Below, piece by piece: positions 15,868-23,729 of a DNA stretch of 64,000 nucleotides (position 1 is its first letter; every line of letters starts with the position of its first letter). The translations under genes were made by a program, and so were the position numbers. Source of the DNA: Streptomyces cinnamoneus (GTDB lineage: Bacteria > Actinomycetota > Actinomycetes > Streptomycetales > Streptomycetaceae); contig NZ_PKFQ01000001.1 in NCBI RefSeq assembly GCF_002939475.1, positions 6,321,001 through 6,385,000 on the forward strand, in the 5' to 3' direction. Under the pieces are notes generated by a model. It was not told where the DNA came from and did not search any database. It worked only from the letters and a program-made list of their open reading frames with translations.

Positions 15868-17106
15868 TCAGTTGCCGACCCGGCGGCGGATGTCCTGGAA
15901 CGCCGTGTAGTTGGCGATCACCTCGATCTTGCCGGGCGGGCAGCCCTGCACCGCCTCGTCGACCGTCTCGCAGACCCGGAAGTCCACGCCCGCGACCTCC
16001 AGGCGCACCGCCAGGTCGAGCTTGCGGTCGCCGATGACCATGATCGGGTGGCCGGCGAGGCGGGTGTAGTCCACGTCCCACAGCCACGAGGTGTCGGTGC
16101 CGTCGGCGCCGCGGGCGTTCACCGCGAGGATCACCGGCGCGGGCGGCCCGTCGATCAGCGAGAACGTCTCCAGCCAGCCGGCCGGGTTCTTCGCCAGCAG
16201 CAGCCGGACCTCACGGTCGAGGAAGGTCACCACGTCGTACCGGCCGGCCACCGCCTGCACCTGGTACATCCGCTCCAGGGCCACCTGCGGCGGCACCCCG
16301 AAGGTGGCGGCCACGGCGGCGGAGGTGGTGGCGTTGGCCTTGTTGGCCCGGCCCGGCAGCTGGAGGTGGATCGGCCACGCGCTGCCGTGCGGGTCGAGGA
16401 CGTAGTCGCCCGACAGCGCCCAGCTGGGGTTCGGCCGGCGGAAGCCGCACTCGCCGCAGAACCAGTCGTCGCCGGGGCGCTGCATCACGCCGCCGCACGA
16501 CGGACAGGACCAGGCGTCGTCCTTCCACTCCTGGCCGGCCGCGACCCACACCACGTTCGGCGAGGAGGAGGCGGCCCAGACGATCAGCGGGTCGTCCGCG
16601 TTCGCGATCACCACGGCCTTGGTGCCGGCCAGGCCCTCGCGCCACTTCTCGGCGAGCATGCGGGTCTCCGCCGCCCGGTCGAGCTGGTCGCGGGAGAGGT
16701 TCAGCAGCGCTATGGCCTTGGGCGCCACGTCACGTGCGACCCCGGCCAGGTACTTCTCGTCCACCTCGATCACGCCGTAGCGCGCGTCCGAGCCGCCCGC
16801 GAGGGCGGAGGTGATGCCCGCGGGCATGTTCGCGCCCAGCGCGTTGGACACCACGGGCCCGCTGGCACGCAGTGCCTCGGCGATGAGCCGGGTCGTGGTC
16901 GTCTTGCCGTTGGTGGCCGACACCAGGACCACGTCCAGGTGGGTGGCCAGCCGGGCCAGCAGGTCGGGGTCGAGCTTGAGCGCGACCTTGCCGCCGATCA
17001 CCGACCCGCTGCCGCGGCCAGCGGCGCGCGAGACCGCCGCAGCGGCCTTGCCCGCCGTCACGGCCAGCTTGGCCCGCGGCGACAGTGGCCCCGAGTTGCC
17101 TGCCAT
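15868..17106 (-). CDS. murT: Lipid II isoglutaminyl synthase subunit MurT
   Basis: A 412-residue Mur-ligase-like enzyme. The ATP P-loop is VSATNGKTTTTRLIAEAL. A four-cysteine zinc ribbon is seen as CPSC...CGEC, characteristic of MurT. VIEVDEKYLAG and LLNLSRDQLDR are Mur ligase motifs, and the C-terminal DUF1727 domain follows. Together with GatD it amidates lipid II. It is the first gene of the operon, with its promoter in the 165-bp gap shared with the divergent peptide deformylase gene. Confidence 0.97.
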   Translation of the reverse strand: MAGNSGPLSPRAKLAVTAGKAAAAVSRAAGRGSGSVIGGKVALKLDPDLLARLATHLDVVLVSATNGKTTTTRLIAEALRASGPVVSNALGANMPAGITSALAGGSDARYGVIEVDEKYLAGVARDVAPKAIALLNLSRDQLDRAAETRMLAEKWREGLAGTKAVVIANADDPLIVWAASSSPNVVWVAAGQEWKDDAWSCPSCGGVMQRPGDDWFCGECGFRRPNPSWALSGDYVLDPHGSAWPIHLQLPGRANKANATTSAAVAATFGVPPQVALERMYQVQAVAGRYDVVTFLDREVRLLLAKNPAGWLETFSLIDGPPAPVILAVNARGADGTDTSWLWDVDYTRLAGHPIMVIGDRKLDLAVRLEVAGVDFRVCETVDEAVQGCPPGKIEVIANYTAFQDIRRRVGN

Positions 17107-17271
17107 CGTCCTAGATCCTCCTTGTTCGGGCGCCGCGCCTGTTCCTGGTCAGCCGGTGGAACGCCCCCTCCGTGCCCAAATCGCCAGCCAGGAGGCTTCG
17201 GTCGGGGATCAGCCTATCGAGATCCGGCCGTGGGCCCGAACCGGCTGCCTGGGGACCGTACCCTTGACGCC

Positions 17272-17817
17272 ATGCGAAGAGGCACCATTCCCGGCAGTTC
17301 AGGACGTGTACGGCCCATGCGGCTGCTCGGGGACGGGGGTCTCGGCGCACCCTGCGAGGAGGTCGCCGACTTCGGCGCCGACCTCGCGCGGCTGGTGGAG
17401 GACATGTTCGCCACGATGTACGCCGCGGGTGGCGTGGGCCTCGCCGCGAACCAGATAGGCGTCCCGCTGCGGGTCTTCGTGTACGACTGTCCAGACGACG
17501 AGGACGTGCGGCATCTGGGCCACCTCGTCAATCCCCGCCTGGTGAGCGTGGAGGGGATCGTGGTGCGGGGGCCCGAGGGGTGCCTGTCGGTGCCGGGCGT
17601 CGAGGCGGGCACCCCGCGCTTCGACGAGGCGGTGGTGGAGGGCTTCACAATGGACGGCACAGAGGTCCGGGTGCGGGGGACGGGGTTCTTCGCGCGGTGC
17701 CTGCAGCACGAGTGCGACCACCTCGACGGCGGCCTCTACCTCGACCGTCTGACGGGTCTGCGCAGGCGCCGGGCGCTGCGGGCCGTGCGACGGGCGCCGT
17801 GGGCGGTGGCGGGGTAG
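17272..17817 (+). CDS. def: Peptide deformylase
   Basis: A 181-residue metalloenzyme that removes the formyl group from nascent proteins. All three motifs are intact: GVGLAANQIG, EGCLSVPG (metal Cys) and QHECDHLDG (HExxH metal and catalytic residues). The C-terminus is Arg-rich (RRRRALRAVRRAP). The ATG at 17272 lies 7 nt after a TACCCT box (17259-17264), so it may be expressed from a leaderless message. Actinomycetes usually carry two or more deformylases; this is probably one of the set. Confidence 0.95.
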   Translation: MRRGTIPGSSGRVRPMRLLGDGGLGAPCEEVADFGADLARLVEDMFATMYAAGGVGLAANQIGVPLRVFVYDCPDDEDVRHLGHLVNPRLVSVEGIVVRGPEGCLSVPGVEAGTPRFDEAVVEGFTMDGTEVRVRGTGFFARCLQHECDHLDGGLYLDRLTGLRRRRALRAVRRAPWAVAG

Positions 17818-17884
17818 GACCCCGCGCCCACCGGCCACACGGCGGCGCTGCCGGGGGAGTTGAGCGGCTGCCGCCCCGGCCCCG

Positions 17885-18529
17885 TCAGAACCCCGGGCCG
17901 TCCAGGCGGTCGCCGGACACGGCCAGCCTGCCCCACAGCAGATCGGTCAGATGCCGGACGAGCTGCTCGCGCGAGAACGGCCGCTCCCTCAGCCACCAGT
18001 CGCCCGCCGCGTGCATCATGCCGACGATGCCGTGGCCCCACGCCCGTGCCAGGTCCTCGCCGTCGGGGCCGAGGTCGACGCGCTCGGTGATGACCACCGC
18101 CAGCTCCTCGCCCATCCTGCGCATCAGGGGCGCGGAGTGCCGCCCGACGTCGAAGCCCTGTTCCGAGGGCTGGCCCTCGTCGGCGGGGTGCATCAGGAAC
18201 CGGTAGACCTGGGGCCGTGCCTCTATGGCCGTCAGGTAGTTGTCCAGCGTCGCCTCGACCCGCTCGCGCCGGGCGACGGGGGAGTCCAGCGCCGCGCGCA
18301 GCCCCGCGAGCAGGGCGTCGGTGTGCCGTGCGGCCAGGGCGCGGTAGAGGCCGCCCTTGTCCCCGAAGTGCCGGTAGAGGATCGGCTTGGTGATGCCGGC
18401 CTCGGCGGCTATCGCGTTCATCGACGCCCCCGGTCCCTCCCTCAGCACCACCCGGTCCGCCGCCTCGAGCAGTTCCCTGCGCCGCTGCTCCGCCGCCCGC
18501 TGCTGCTCGTCCCGCTGACTGGTCTCCAT
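17885..18529 (-). CDS. TetR-family regulator, divergent from acyl-CoA dehydrogenase
   Basis: A 214-residue repressor. The N-terminal HTH is clear (RRRELLEAADRVVLREG, then ITKPILYRHFGDKGGLYRAL). The remaining helical part is the ligand-binding domain. The ATG at 18529 is preceded by GGGGAGG; an earlier in-frame start is less likely. The divergent position against an acyl-CoA dehydrogenase gene and two palindromic sites in between suggest it represses that gene and itself, with an acyl-CoA as probable inducer. The inducer is inference. Confidence 0.92.
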   Translation of the reverse strand: METSQRDEQQRAAEQRRRELLEAADRVVLREGPGASMNAIAAEAGITKPILYRHFGDKGGLYRALAARHTDALLAGLRAALDSPVARRERVEATLDNYLTAIEARPQVYRFLMHPADEGQPSEQGFDVGRHSAPLMRRMGEELAVVITERVDLGPDGEDLARAWGHGIVGMMHAAGDWWLRERPFSREQLVRHLTDLLWGRLAVSGDRLDGPGF

Positions 18530-18614
18530 AAGACGTGCCTCCCCGCCCCTGTGAATCAAAACGCATGCGCAACGTAACACTCGCACCACGGACCGAATTC
18601 AGCGGGCGGGAGAG

Positions 18615-18645
18615 TTGACATTTTTACCAGCCAGTAACATACACT
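18615..18645 (+). promoter_or_regulatory. Promoter of the acyl-CoA dehydrogenase gene
   Basis: TTGACA at 18615-18620 is a perfect -35, and TACACT at 18640-18645 a -10 with 19-bp spacing (slightly long; TAACAT at 18635 would give 14). It lies upstream of the ATG at 18680 with a GGAGGGGG ribosome site. Confidence 0.6.
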
Positions 18646-18664
18646 CCTGTTACCGCAAGTAACA
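18624..18664. promoter_or_regulatory. Two palindromic TetR operator sites
   Basis: TGTTAC-N5-GTAACA (18648-18664) is a perfect inverted repeat just downstream of the -10. TTAC-N6-GTAA (18624-18637) is a second, similar repeat inside the promoter spacer. Both share the GTAAC half-site and would block RNA polymerase, as expected for a TetR repressor of fatty-acid genes. Confidence 0.7.
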
Positions 18665-18679
18665 AACGCTGGAGGGGGC

Positions 18680-19906
18680 ATGGGGGAGTTCGCGCTGGAG
18701 CTGAACGACGACCAGAGGGCCGTCCGTGACTGGATCCACGGCTTCGCCGCCGACGTGATGCGCCCGGCGGCGGCGGAATGGGACGAACGCGAGGAGTTCC
18801 CCTGGCCGGTGGTGCAGGAGGCCGCCAGAATCGGCCTGTACTCGCTCGACTTCTACGCCCAGCAGTTCTTCGACCCCACGGGGCTCGGCGTCCCCATGAC
18901 GCTGGAGGAGCTCTTCTGGGGCGACGCCGGCCTGGGCCTGGCGATCGCGGGCACCGGCCTCGCCGCCATCGGCGTCCTCACCAACGGCACCGACGAACAG
19001 ATCGGCACCTGGGTGCCGCAGATGTACGGCGACGCCGGCGACGTGAAGGTCGCCGCCTTCTGTTCGTCGGAGCCCGACGCCGGCTCCGACGTCTCCGCGA
19101 TGCGCACCCGGGCCGTCTACGACGAGGCCAAGGACGAGTGGGTGCTGAACGGCACCAAGACCTGGGCGACCAACGGCGGCATCGCGAACGTCCACGTCGT
19201 CGTCGCGGTCGTGGACGCCGCCCTCGGTGCCCGGGGCCATGCGTCCTTCATCGTCCCGCCGGGCACGCCCGGGCTGTCGCAGGGGCAGAAGTTCAAGAAG
19301 CACGGCATCCGCGCCTCCCACACCGCCGAGGTCGTCCTCGACGGCGTCCGCGTCCCCGGTCACTGCCTCCTCGGCGGCAAGGACCGGCTCGACGAGCGCC
19401 TGGCGCGCGCCCGCGAGCAGGCGGCAGGCAAGGGCGGCCGGGGCGGCAACGCGGCCATGGCGACCTTCGAGGCGTCCCGCCCGGCCGTCGGCGCCCAGGC
19501 GGTCGGCATCGCCCGCGCCGCCTACGAGGTGGCCCTCGACTACGCCAAGACCCGTGTGCAGTTCGGCCGGCCCATCATCGACAACCAAGGGATCGCCTTC
19601 CAGCTCGCCGACATGCGGACGAGCATCGACGCCGCCCGCCTCCTGGTCTGGCGCGCCTCCTGGATGGCTACCGCGGGCAAGCCCTTCACCGCGGCCGAGG
19701 GCTCGATGTCCAAGCTCTTCGCGGGCGAGACGGCGAAGAAGGTCACCGCCCAGGCCATGCAGATCCTCGGCGGCAACGGCTACACCCGCGAGTACCCGGT
19801 GGAGCGCATGCACCGGGATGCGGCGATCTACACCATATTCGAGGGTACGAGCGAGATCCAACGGCTCGTCATAGCGCGGACCCTGGCCGGCGTCCCCATC
19901 CGATAG
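18680..19906 (+). CDS. Acyl-CoA dehydrogenase
   Basis: A 408-residue FAD enzyme catalysing alpha,beta-desaturation of acyl-CoA in beta-oxidation or related catabolism. Visible motifs are FCSSEPDAGSDVSAM and LNGTKTWATNGG (FAD and substrate loop), RVQFGRPIIDNQGI and QILGGNGYTREYPVERMHRD. The catalytic Glu is in IFEGTSEIQRLVIAR. The ATG follows a strong GGAGGGGG site. It is controlled by the divergent TetR gene. The substrate length cannot be told from sequence. Confidence 0.96.
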   Translation: MGEFALELNDDQRAVRDWIHGFAADVMRPAAAEWDEREEFPWPVVQEAARIGLYSLDFYAQQFFDPTGLGVPMTLEELFWGDAGLGLAIAGTGLAAIGVLTNGTDEQIGTWVPQMYGDAGDVKVAAFCSSEPDAGSDVSAMRTRAVYDEAKDEWVLNGTKTWATNGGIANVHVVVAVVDAALGARGHASFIVPPGTPGLSQGQKFKKHGIRASHTAEVVLDGVRVPGHCLLGGKDRLDERLARAREQAAGKGGRGGNAAMATFEASRPAVGAQAVGIARAAYEVALDYAKTRVQFGRPIIDNQGIAFQLADMRTSIDAARLLVWRASWMATAGKPFTAAEGSMSKLFAGETAKKVTAQAMQILGGNGYTREYPVERMHRDAAIYTIFEGTSEIQRLVIARTLAGVPIR

Positions 19907-20059
19907 GGGTGTTTCACCCCGGACCGCCCGGGAATCGCTGTGCCGGTTTGATCACTCGTCTGTCACAGGAGCCCCACAGACCCCGCGTTGGCTGAATCCA
20001 TCCCCTGGCATGGCGTAAAAATGAACACGTCAAAAGCAACGCCTCACGGGGGAACCATC

Positions 20060-20650
20060 TTGCGCCGTCAGCTCGCCACCGCCGCCGTCGTCCTCACGCT
20101 CGCGGTCACCGCCACCGCCTGCAACGACGGCGACGGCACCGACAACAACAGTCCCGACCCCGCCGCCACGGCGGCGCAGAGCCCCGCCTCCCAGGGCCAG
20201 GGGAAGGACAAGCCCGCCCCCGGCGGGGACAGAAACGTCACCGTCGGCGGCACGATCACCGTCACGGCCAAGAACGGCGCCAAGGTCGCCGTCACCCTGA
20301 AGAACTGGGTCGACCCGGCCAAGAGCAACAACAAGTTCATGACGCCGAAGCCGGGCAAGCGCTGGGTCGCCGCCCAGCTCGAGATCTCCAACACCGGCCA
20401 GAGCGTCTACGACGACAGCCCCGCCAACGGCGTGAAGGTCCTCGACGAGGGGACGGAGCCCTGGACCCACTCCATCGGCGAGACCACCTCCGGCCCCAAC
20501 ATGCCGGCCACCGTCAAGCTCAAGCCGGGCGAGAAGGCCCTCGGGTACGTCGTCGTCTCGGTCCCCGAGCAGTCCAAGCCCAAGGCCGTCACCTTCGCCC
20601 CGGACTCCGGCTTCTCCAGCGACATCGCCCAGTGGGCGGTCGCCAAGTGA
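20060..20650 (+). CDS. DUF4352-type secreted lipoprotein
   Basis: About 196 residues. A TTG at 20060 with GGGGGAA 7 nt upstream opens a typical lipoprotein signal (RRQ, hydrophobic run, VTATAC lipobox). An upstream ATG at 20021 is in frame but has no ribosome site. After a Ser/Pro/Gln-rich linker, the domain from about residue 65 is immunoglobulin-like, as in DUF4352 (ITVTAKNGAKVAVTLKNWV, KRWVAAQLEISNTGQ, LKPGEKALGYVVVSVPE). The family is extracellular and of unknown role. A short inverted repeat at 20662-20682 follows the stop. Confidence 0.82.
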   Translation: MRRQLATAAVVLTLAVTATACNDGDGTDNNSPDPAATAAQSPASQGQGKDKPAPGGDRNVTVGGTITVTAKNGAKVAVTLKNWVDPAKSNNKFMTPKPGKRWVAAQLEISNTGQSVYDDSPANGVKVLDEGTEPWTHSIGETTSGPNMPATVKLKPGEKALGYVVVSVPEQSKPKAVTFAPDSGFSSDIAQWAVAK

Positions 20651-20661
20651 CGGCGCGGCCG

Positions 20662-20682
20662 GCCCGTGGTTAAATCACGGGC
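20662..20682. terminator. Hairpin GCCCGTG-N7-CACGGGC
   Basis: A perfect 7-bp inverted repeat with an AT-rich GTTAAAT loop, 12 bp after the lipoprotein stop. It may be a weak terminator or an operator that insulates the downstream Y RNA. Confidence 0.45.
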
Positions 20683-20803
20683 ACGGCCATGGGCGTCGCC
20701 GTTAAGGTGATGCCGCGACAACGCGAACGCACCTCCCGGTGCGCAGGGTCCGGCTCCTTCTTGTGGTGAAAGCGCCGGCCCCACGGAAAACCTCGGGAGG
20801 CAT

Positions 20804-20960
20804 GGCACGGGCGGTGCCCGGTGCGCCAGACAGTCGTTACTTCCTTTCTGATGGACGAGGTTGCGGGTTCGAATCCCGTCCGCCGCATCCCGCGGCGGTA
20901 GCTCAATGGCAGAGCACGTACGTACACGACCGTCGCCTGATCTCGGGCACCGCCCTTGCC
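20804..20960 (+). ncRNA. Y RNA (YrlA-type) with circularly permuted tRNA mimic, upstream of Ro gene
   Basis: A non-coding RNA immediately before the TROVE/Ro gene. Its ends form a long helix: 20809-20820 pairs perfectly with 20944-20955 (12 bp), one C.U mismatch follows (20808/20956), then 20804-20807 pairs with 20957-20960. Inside is a tRNA in permuted order. The T-arm (stem 863-867/875-879 with loop TTCGAAT) is followed by the acceptor 3' strand CCGCCGC (880-886), a short ATCCC loop, the acceptor 5' strand GCGGCGG (892-898, 7 perfect pairs), TA, and a D-arm (GCTC/GAGC, loop AATGGCA, 901-915); these short coordinates are offsets from 20000. There is no anticodon arm and no CCA end. This is the organisation of bacterial YrlA RNAs, whose free helix binds Ro. 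The Ro start codon lies 31 nt after the helix. Confidence 0.82.
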
Positions 20961-20991
20961 GACGCCTTCCTCCACCACGGGGGAACAATCC

Positions 20992-22623
20992 ATGGCCCGC
21001 TTCAACACCCGTACCACCAAGCCTTCTCCGGCCTCGCCGATAGCCTCGACCGGGGAGCGCACCCGCACCCACGAGGGCGCCGCGGGCCACGTCCGCGACG
21101 CGAAGAGCGAGCTGTTCCTGCTCGCCGTCGCCAACCTCGTCGGCACCGGCGCCTTCTACGAGAAGGCCGAGGACCGCGACGACCGCTACGCCGGGCTCGT
21201 CCGGCGGCTGGCCGTCGAGGACCCCGAGTGGACCGTCGCTTTCCTCCGCTGGCTGCGCGACGGCGCCCACATGCGCACCGCGGCCCTCGTCGGCGCCGCG
21301 GAGTTCGCGGCCGAGCGCGTGCGCCGGGAACTGCCGGGCCACTCCCGGCAGGCCGTCGACGCGGTGCTCCAGCGGGCGGACGAGCCGGGCGAGATGCTCG
21401 GCTACTGGACCGCGCACCACGGCCGGGCCGTACCCAAGCCCGTCAAGCGCGGCATCGCCGACGCCGTGCGGCGGCTCTACTCGCAGCGGTCCCTGCTCAA
21501 GTACGACACCGACTCCAGGGCCTACCGCTTCGGCGACGTCCTCAGCCTCGCGCACCCCGCCCCCGACCCGGCCAAGCCCTGGCAGGCCGCGCTGTTCCGG
21601 CACGCCGTCGGCCGGCGCAGGGGACGCGACGAGGACATTCCCGAAGAGCTGGCGACCCTGCGCCGCCGTGCCGCGCTGATGCGGCTGGAGCCGGCCGAGC
21701 GCCGGGCGCTGCTGCGCCGGGACGGGGCGGCGGACGTGCTGCGTGAGGCCGGCATGACCTGGGAGGCGCTCGCCGGCTGGCTCCAGGGGCCCATGGAGGC
21801 GGCCGCCTGGGAGGCCGTCATCCCCTCCATGGGGCCGATGGCGCTCGTCCGCAACCTGCGCAACTTCGACGAGGCGGGGGTGAGCGACGAGGTCGCCGAG
21901 CGGGTGGCGGCGCGCATCGCGGACCCCGAACAGGTCACCGCCTCGCGGATGTTCCCCTTCCGCTTCTGGGCCGCCTACAAGCACACCTCGTCGCTGCGCT
22001 GGGCGCACGCGCTGGAGAAGGCCATCGGGGCCTCGCTCGCGAACGTGCCGGCGCTGCCCGGCCGGACGCTGATCCTCGTCGACCGCTCCCCGTCGATGTT
22101 CCCCGGCTACGTCTTCTCCACCCCGCACACCTCCGACATCCCCCTCGCCGAACAGGCCGCCCTCTTCGGGGCGGCCCTGGCGCTGCGGGCCGAGCGGCCC
22201 ACCCTCGTCGAGTTCGGGATGCGCAGCAACGCGGTGGACGTGCCCAGGGGCGGCAGCGTGCTCAAGCTCGTCGAGCGGTTCGGCGAGATCGACGGGACGG
22301 ACATCCCGCTGGCCGTACGGCGGCACTTCGCCGGGCACGACCGGATCGTGGTGGTCACCGACGAGCAGACCCGGCCGGGCTGGCTGCCCTCCAACGCCCA
22401 CGCCTACGGCGGCATGCCGGAGACGATGATCGACGACCTGGTCCCGCGCGACGTGCCGGTCTACATGTGGAACATGGCCGGCTACCGCGCCGGCGCCACG
22501 CCCTCGGGCGGGGACAACCGGCACGCCTTCGGCGGCCTGACCGACGCCGCGTTCCGGATGATCCCCCTGCTGGAGGCCGGGCGTACGGCGCACTGGCCCT
22601 GGGAGGACGGCCGCCGCGGCTGA
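20992..22623 (+). CDS. rsr: Ro60-like TROVE domain RNA-binding protein (Rsr)
   Basis: A 543-residue bacterial Ro orthologue. The N-terminal TROVE HEAT-like ring (to about residue 350) includes AKSELFLLAVANLVGTGAFYE and WTVAFLRWLRDGAHMRTAALVG. A vWA domain follows with an intact MIDAS (DRSPSMF, later GTDIPLA and VVVTDEQT). Ro rings bind structured or misfolded RNAs, and the partner Y RNA gates access or tethers exonuclease. The ATG at 20992 has a GGGGGAAC ribosome site. The Y RNA gene lies directly upstream and may be cotranscribed. No PNPase or RtcB gene is adjacent. Confidence 0.94.
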   Translation: MARFNTRTTKPSPASPIASTGERTRTHEGAAGHVRDAKSELFLLAVANLVGTGAFYEKAEDRDDRYAGLVRRLAVEDPEWTVAFLRWLRDGAHMRTAALVGAAEFAAERVRRELPGHSRQAVDAVLQRADEPGEMLGYWTAHHGRAVPKPVKRGIADAVRRLYSQRSLLKYDTDSRAYRFGDVLSLAHPAPDPAKPWQAALFRHAVGRRRGRDEDIPEELATLRRRAALMRLEPAERRALLRRDGAADVLREAGMTWEALAGWLQGPMEAAAWEAVIPSMGPMALVRNLRNFDEAGVSDEVAERVAARIADPEQVTASRMFPFRFWAAYKHTSSLRWAHALEKAIGASLANVPALPGRTLILVDRSPSMFPGYVFSTPHTSDIPLAEQAALFGAALALRAERPTLVEFGMRSNAVDVPRGGSVLKLVERFGEIDGTDIPLAVRRHFAGHDRIVVVTDEQTRPGWLPSNAHAYGGMPETMIDDLVPRDVPVYMWNMAGYRAGATPSGGDNRHAFGGLTDAAFRMIPLLEAGRTAHWPWEDGRRG

Positions 22624-22645
22624 ACCGCCCTCCGGGCGAGGGGCG

Positions 22646-23425
22646 TCAGGCGCTCAGGCCCTCGGGGGCCAGCCGCCTGACGTCGTACCGGCTGGTGATC
22701 TCGCCCCGCACGGCGGCCGCGGCGTGACCCGCGCCGACCGGCACGTCCACGATCGTCCAGCCCGTGGGCCACGGGGGCGTGCCGGGACCGCCGTTGCCCA
22801 GGTAGTCCAGGTCGGGGGAGCGGCCCAGGCCCGTGCCCAGCCCCTTGAGGTAGGCCTCCTTGCGGACCCACAGCCGGGTGAACACCGCGGGACGGCGCAC
22901 CGCCGGCGCGGCCATCACCTCGCGGTGCTCCAGCGGGTGCAGCGCCTCGGCCACCCCCGCCACGGTGTGCGCGGCGGGCACCTGCTCGGTGTCCACGCCG
23001 ACCGGCTGCGCGGCCACGCCGATGAGCACCAGGTTGCCGCCGTGCGACATGGAGAAGTGCGGGGCGTCCGGCGCGGTCACGGCCGGGCGGCCGTGCGGCT
23101 TGCCGCAGCACGGGCACTCCTCGCGGAAGAAGCGCACCTCGCCTGCGGGCATCCCCAGATAGGCGCCGAGGATCCGGCGCAGCGTGAGGTGCGACGCGAC
23201 GTACTTCGCGCGGTCGACGGCGTGCACGAAGCCGGCCGCCTGCGCGCGCTCGCGCTCGTCGAGCGGGGACTGGTCGAGCGCGGTGCCCAGCAGCCACGGG
23301 TCGGGCATGTGCAGCAGCCAGAGGTCGAGCGTTCCTTCGGCCGGCTTGTCCACGGCGTCGGGCCAGGGGACATCGGTGGTGCTGCCAGGGCGGAGTGAGG
23401 CGGCGGGGTCCAGGTTCAGCTGCAC
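22646..23425 (-). CDS. Sfp-type 4'-phosphopantetheinyl transferase
   Basis: Transfers phosphopantetheine from CoA to the Ser of carrier domains in NRPS/PKS. About 259 residues from a GTG at 23425 with GGAG 6 nt upstream. An ATG at 23479 would add 18 residues but has no ribosome site and sits in a palindrome. Motifs are GVDTEQV (Mg-binding) and WVRKEAYLKGLG, the canonical W-x-x-K-E-A; FSMSHGGNLVLIG is the Sfp mid-motif. A CPCC zinc-like pair lies in REECPCCGKPHG. It could prime the siderophore NRPS at 51.8 kb. It is convergent with the Ro gene. Confidence 0.93.
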   Translation of the reverse strand: MQLNLDPAASLRPGSTTDVPWPDAVDKPAEGTLDLWLLHMPDPWLLGTALDQSPLDERERAQAAGFVHAVDRAKYVASHLTLRRILGAYLGMPAGEVRFFREECPCCGKPHGRPAVTAPDAPHFSMSHGGNLVLIGVAAQPVGVDTEQVPAAHTVAGVAEALHPLEHREVMAAPAVRRPAVFTRLWVRKEAYLKGLGTGLGRSPDLDYLGNGGPGTPPWPTGWTIVDVPVGAGHAAAAVRGEITSRYDVRRLAPEGLSA

Positions 23426-23477
23426 AGGTCGCTCCGGTCTCTCGAGGACGGCCAGAACGCCGCAGCGTACAGGAGTC

Positions 23478-23494
23478 ATATGTCTGTCACATAT
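23478..23494. promoter_or_regulatory. Palindrome ATATGT-N5-ACATAT upstream of the PPTase
   Basis: A perfect 6-bp-arm AT-rich inverted repeat about 55 bp upstream of the chosen GTG start, conspicuous in GC-rich DNA. It is probably a repressor or activator site for the PPTase gene. It includes the alternative ATG, which argues against use of that start. Confidence 0.5.
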
Positions 23495-23729
23495 CAGGTC
23501 CGGCGGATACGAACATTTTCGGGCTCAATCCGTCAAGAACGGTAGCTGCATGAGCATCCGCCGTGGAGAAGCCCGGCTCCGGTGTCTCCTTGGTCTCCTG
23601 ACGCCTCATCACCCCCGAGTCGGGCCGGTGGCCTTCAACCCTCGCGCAGCGCCTGGTAACAGACCACCACGGTTCGACGCACACACCACTTCCACCTGCC
23701 CCCACGGCAGGTAGGCAAGGAGATCCGAC

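Noticed and set aside
13156..17271. Long plus-strand open frame over CtaG, Pfk, GatD and MurT, in frame with deformylase
   Set aside because: The reverse-strand genes are unmistakable and the deformylase domain begins only at 17272.
20861..20919. A tRNA gene or pseudo-tRNA
   Set aside because: T-arm precedes the acceptor and D-arm, no anticodon arm or CCA end exists, and the surrounding helix fits a Y RNA instead.
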